Positions 6,344 to 7,425 of a stretch of DNA of 7,425 bases are shown one piece after another. How positions within the stretch are numbered: the stretch's first letter is position 1; the number at the start of each line of letters is the position of its first letter. Made by a program: the position numbers and the translations under genes. The DNA is from Bordetella parapertussis (GTDB taxonomy: Bacteria > Pseudomonadota > Gammaproteobacteria > Burkholderiales > CAIKXV01). Below the pieces are notes generated by a model, which saw only the letters and a list, made by a program, of their open reading frames with translations, did no database searches and had not been told where the DNA came from. The stretch lies in the NCBI GenBank assembly GCA_945877995.1, contig CAMDXD010000194.1, forward strand, positions 1 to 7,425, read 5' to 3'.

Positions 6344-6372
6344 AACAAATAATAGACACAAATAAATGTCAA
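6344..6372 (-). promoter_or_regulatory. Putative sigma-70 promoter of the receptor A operon
   Basis: The minus strand carries a perfect -35 hexamer TTGACA (6372-6367). The -10 is weaker: TATTTG (6351-6346) at 15 bases or TTTGTT (6349-6344) at 17 bases. The location, in the AT-rich patch about 190 bases upstream of receptor A and downstream of the preceding gene, fits the operon promoter. A poor -10 next to a perfect -35 and overlapping repeats would suit an activator-dependent promoter; that is an inference. Confidence 0.5.
6345..6370. repeat. Imperfect 13-base tandem repeat in the promoter patch
   Basis: ACAAATAATAGAC (6345-6357) is followed at once by ACAAATAAATGTC (6358-6370); 10 of 13 bases agree and the first eight are identical. 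The patch is strikingly AT-rich against its surroundings. It also contains an imperfect dyad TNGACA-N8-TGTCAA (6353-6372) that overlaps the putative -35 element. Such direct or inverted half-sites near a promoter are typical of regulator binding sites, but the regulator is unknown. Confidence 0.4.
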
Positions 6373-6402
6373 CCAAAGCTAACAGTGTGCGTTAATAGGG
6401 GG

Positions 6403-6483
6403 GTCGGTCGGGTTCCTCCCCCGCCCGATGCGTGTGAATCTCTCCGACGAGGTTTAAACCGGACTCAGCGTCCGGTTTTTTTT
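6403..6483 (+). ncRNA. Candidate small RNA with C-rich loop and intrinsic terminator
   Basis: The plus strand shows two consecutive hairpins. The first pairs TCGGG (6408-6412) with CCCGA (6424-6428) and exposes the loop TTCCTCCCCCG, complementary to Shine-Dalgarno sequences. The second is the terminator at 6456-6483. This layout, an anti-SD C-rich loop followed by a terminator, resembles trans-acting small RNAs such as the CcsR type of Rhodobacter. A weak promoter could be TCAACC (6369-6374) and GTTAAT (6391-6396) spaced by 16 bases, putting the 5' end near 6403. No protein gene on this strand would otherwise need the terminator. The 5' end and the function are inferred. Confidence 0.33.
6456..6483 (+). 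terminator. Intrinsic terminator, plus-strand orientation
   Basis: AAACCGGAC (6456-6464), loop TCAGC, then GTCCGGTTT (6470-6478) form a perfect 9-base stem that runs into eight T residues (6476-6483). This is a textbook Rho-independent terminator for plus-strand transcription. Read on the minus strand it lies 20 bases after the exonuclease stop codon but has only three U at the end of the stem followed by A residues, so it would be a poor terminator for that gene, at best bidirectional. Confidence 0.75.
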
Positions 6484-6497
6484 CCGCCGTAGCCGGT

Positions 6498-7425
6498 TCA
6501 GCCGAACAACGCGCCATGGCGCTGGCGGCGCTGCTGCAGCCTGCGCAGGCGGCCGGCGTGTGCAGGGGCTGCAGGTGCCTCGCGGCAGAGTATCTCGCAC
6601 CAGCGCATCGCCTCGGCGAGGTCGCGGCTCACATGCTCATGGTACTTCGCGAGCGATTCCGTGGCGTGCAGCGAACCGGCGACGGCGAGCGCCTGCCAGA
6701 TCGGCAAGGCGAGACCCCAGTCGCCGCGCGCGCGATGCAGGTCGGCGAGTTCCAGCAAGGCGCGATCATCCATCGCGGCCTGTGCTGCCAGCAGGTGGGC
6801 GCGGGCGCAGTCGGGCCTGCGCCGCCGACGCTGCATGCGCGCGATCGCTGCCGAGTCGGGCAGCGCCTGCCGAAGGTGCTCGACAGACGCTGGGAGGTGC
6901 GCTGCCGGATCGACGAACACCTGGGCCAGCGCCGGCAGCAGCGCGGCGAGCGACAGCAGGTCGACGCGGTTGTGCCGCACGAGCGCATCGAGTTCCCGTG
7001 CCTCACCGAACCGGACGAAATCGGCCCATACGGCCGGGATCCGGTGTCCCGGCAGGTCATCGCTTCGCTCGAGGCCAAGTAGCAGGCGCTCTGCAGTCTG
7101 CAGCCGGCAATCGGGCCAGCGCCGGGCGAACGCCGTGCGCAGCGGATGCAGCAGGTCATGGTGCACCAGCCCGGCCAGCCCGGCGCCCATCCGGGCCATC
7201 TTGAGGCGCGTGCAGAGCAGCGGCAGGTCGAAAGACTTGCCGTTGTAGCTGACCAGTTCCACCGAGCCCTGCGGGCACATGCTGTCGGCCGTGCTGCGCC
7301 CGAGCGCCTCGAGCAAAGCGCCGAGCAGCGCAGGCTCGGCGGAGAAGCGGGTGATCAGCCATTGCGTGACCACCAGTGCCGGACCGTTCACCCTCGCGAT
7401 GCCGACGAGAAAGGCGAGGGTGCCG
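6498..7425 (-). CDS. YprB-type RNase H-like exonuclease with TPR-like tail (5' end outside window)
   Basis: The 308 visible codons (numbered from the window edge) belong to the YprB/RNase_H_2 type of the RNase H-like fold, DEDD-related exonucleases of mostly unknown biological role. Seen are GTLAFLVG (1-8), the strand after the first catalytic D-x-E motif, which itself lies beyond the window; YNGKSFDLPLL (60-70) with the second metal-binding Asp66; HDLLHPLR (89-96) with Asp90; and HNRVDLLSL (151-159) with the last Asp155. The rest (about 206-296) is helical with TPR-like pairs, for example ELADLHRARGDWGLALPIW and LAKYHEHVSRDLAEAMRWCE, a tail common in this family. A GTG at 7391 is not the start, because the frame and the family homology continue upstream to the window edge. 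A 344-base gap with a promoter separates it from the receptor operon, so it is likely an independent housekeeping-type gene. Confidence 0.85.
   Translation of the reverse strand, partial: GTLAFLVGIARVNGPALVVTQWLITRFSAEPALLGALLEALGRSTADSMCPQGSVELVSYNGKSFDLPLLCTRLKMARMGAGLAGLVHHDLLHPLRTAFARRWPDCRLQTAERLLLGLERSDDLPGHRIPAVWADFVRFGEARELDALVRHNRVDLLSLAALLPALAQVFVDPAAHLPASVEHLRQALPDSAAIARMQRRRRRPDCARAHLLAAQAAMDDRALLELADLHRARGDWGLALPIWQALAVAGSLHATESLAKYHEHVSRDLAEAMRWCEILCREAPAAPAHAGRLRRLQQRRQRHGALFG

Noticed and set aside
7389..7391. GTG as start of the exonuclease gene
   Set aside because: The frame stays open upstream and encodes GTLAFLVGIAR, which is expected family sequence, so the true start lies outside the window.
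1..7425. tRNA, rRNA, CRISPR array, insertion sequence or phage att site
   Set aside because: I saw no cloverleaf-like segments, regularly spaced repeats, transposase motifs or terminal inverted repeats.

Overview
The window reads as a high-GC chromosome segment (GC-rich codon ends, and long open shadow frames on the opposite strand) from a betaproteobacterium, most likely Burkholderiales such as the Bordetella/Achromobacter group or a relative. The main reason is the tandem cluster of Bug/TctC-type periplasmic solute receptors, a family greatly expanded in those bacteria. This placement is an inference; there is no rRNA or other taxonomic marker here. All supported protein genes lie on the minus strand, so transcription runs from high to low coordinates.

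Layout in transcription order: (1) 7425-6498, the 3' part of a YprB-type RNase H-like exonuclease gene with a TPR-like tail, cut by the window edge and probably unrelated to what follows. (2) 6497-6154, a 344-base intergenic region. It holds an AT-rich promoter/operator patch (about 6344-6372, minus strand), a long GC-rich leader with several inverted repeats, and on the plus strand a strong intrinsic terminator at 6456-6483 preceded by a C-rich stem-loop, which together suggest a small RNA. (3) 6153-161, an apparent operon: Bug receptor A, MmgE/PrpD-family protein, amidase-signature hydrolase, Bug receptor B, Bug receptor C. (4) 160-84, a relic of the 3' end of yet another Bug gene, about 78% identical in DNA to the end of receptor B. 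(5) 70-1, a well-placed Shine-Dalgarno and ATG that probably open a further gene, perhaps another Bug receptor.

The receptors would bind a small organic acid or amide in the periplasm. The amidase would hydrolyse a C-N bond in the cytoplasm, and the PrpD-family enzyme would dehydrate, isomerise, epimerise or decarboxylate a carboxylic acid. A catabolic module for an amidated or carboxylated compound is the natural reading, but the substrate cannot be told from sequence. No TctA/TctB permease genes are in the window, so the receptors are either orphans or served by a transporter elsewhere.

The most unusual points are the Bug 3'-end relic placed directly after an intact Bug stop codon, the candidate plus-strand small RNA, a G-quadruplex-type motif between receptor A and the PrpD gene, and a cluster with at least three receptors for two enzymes and no permease.
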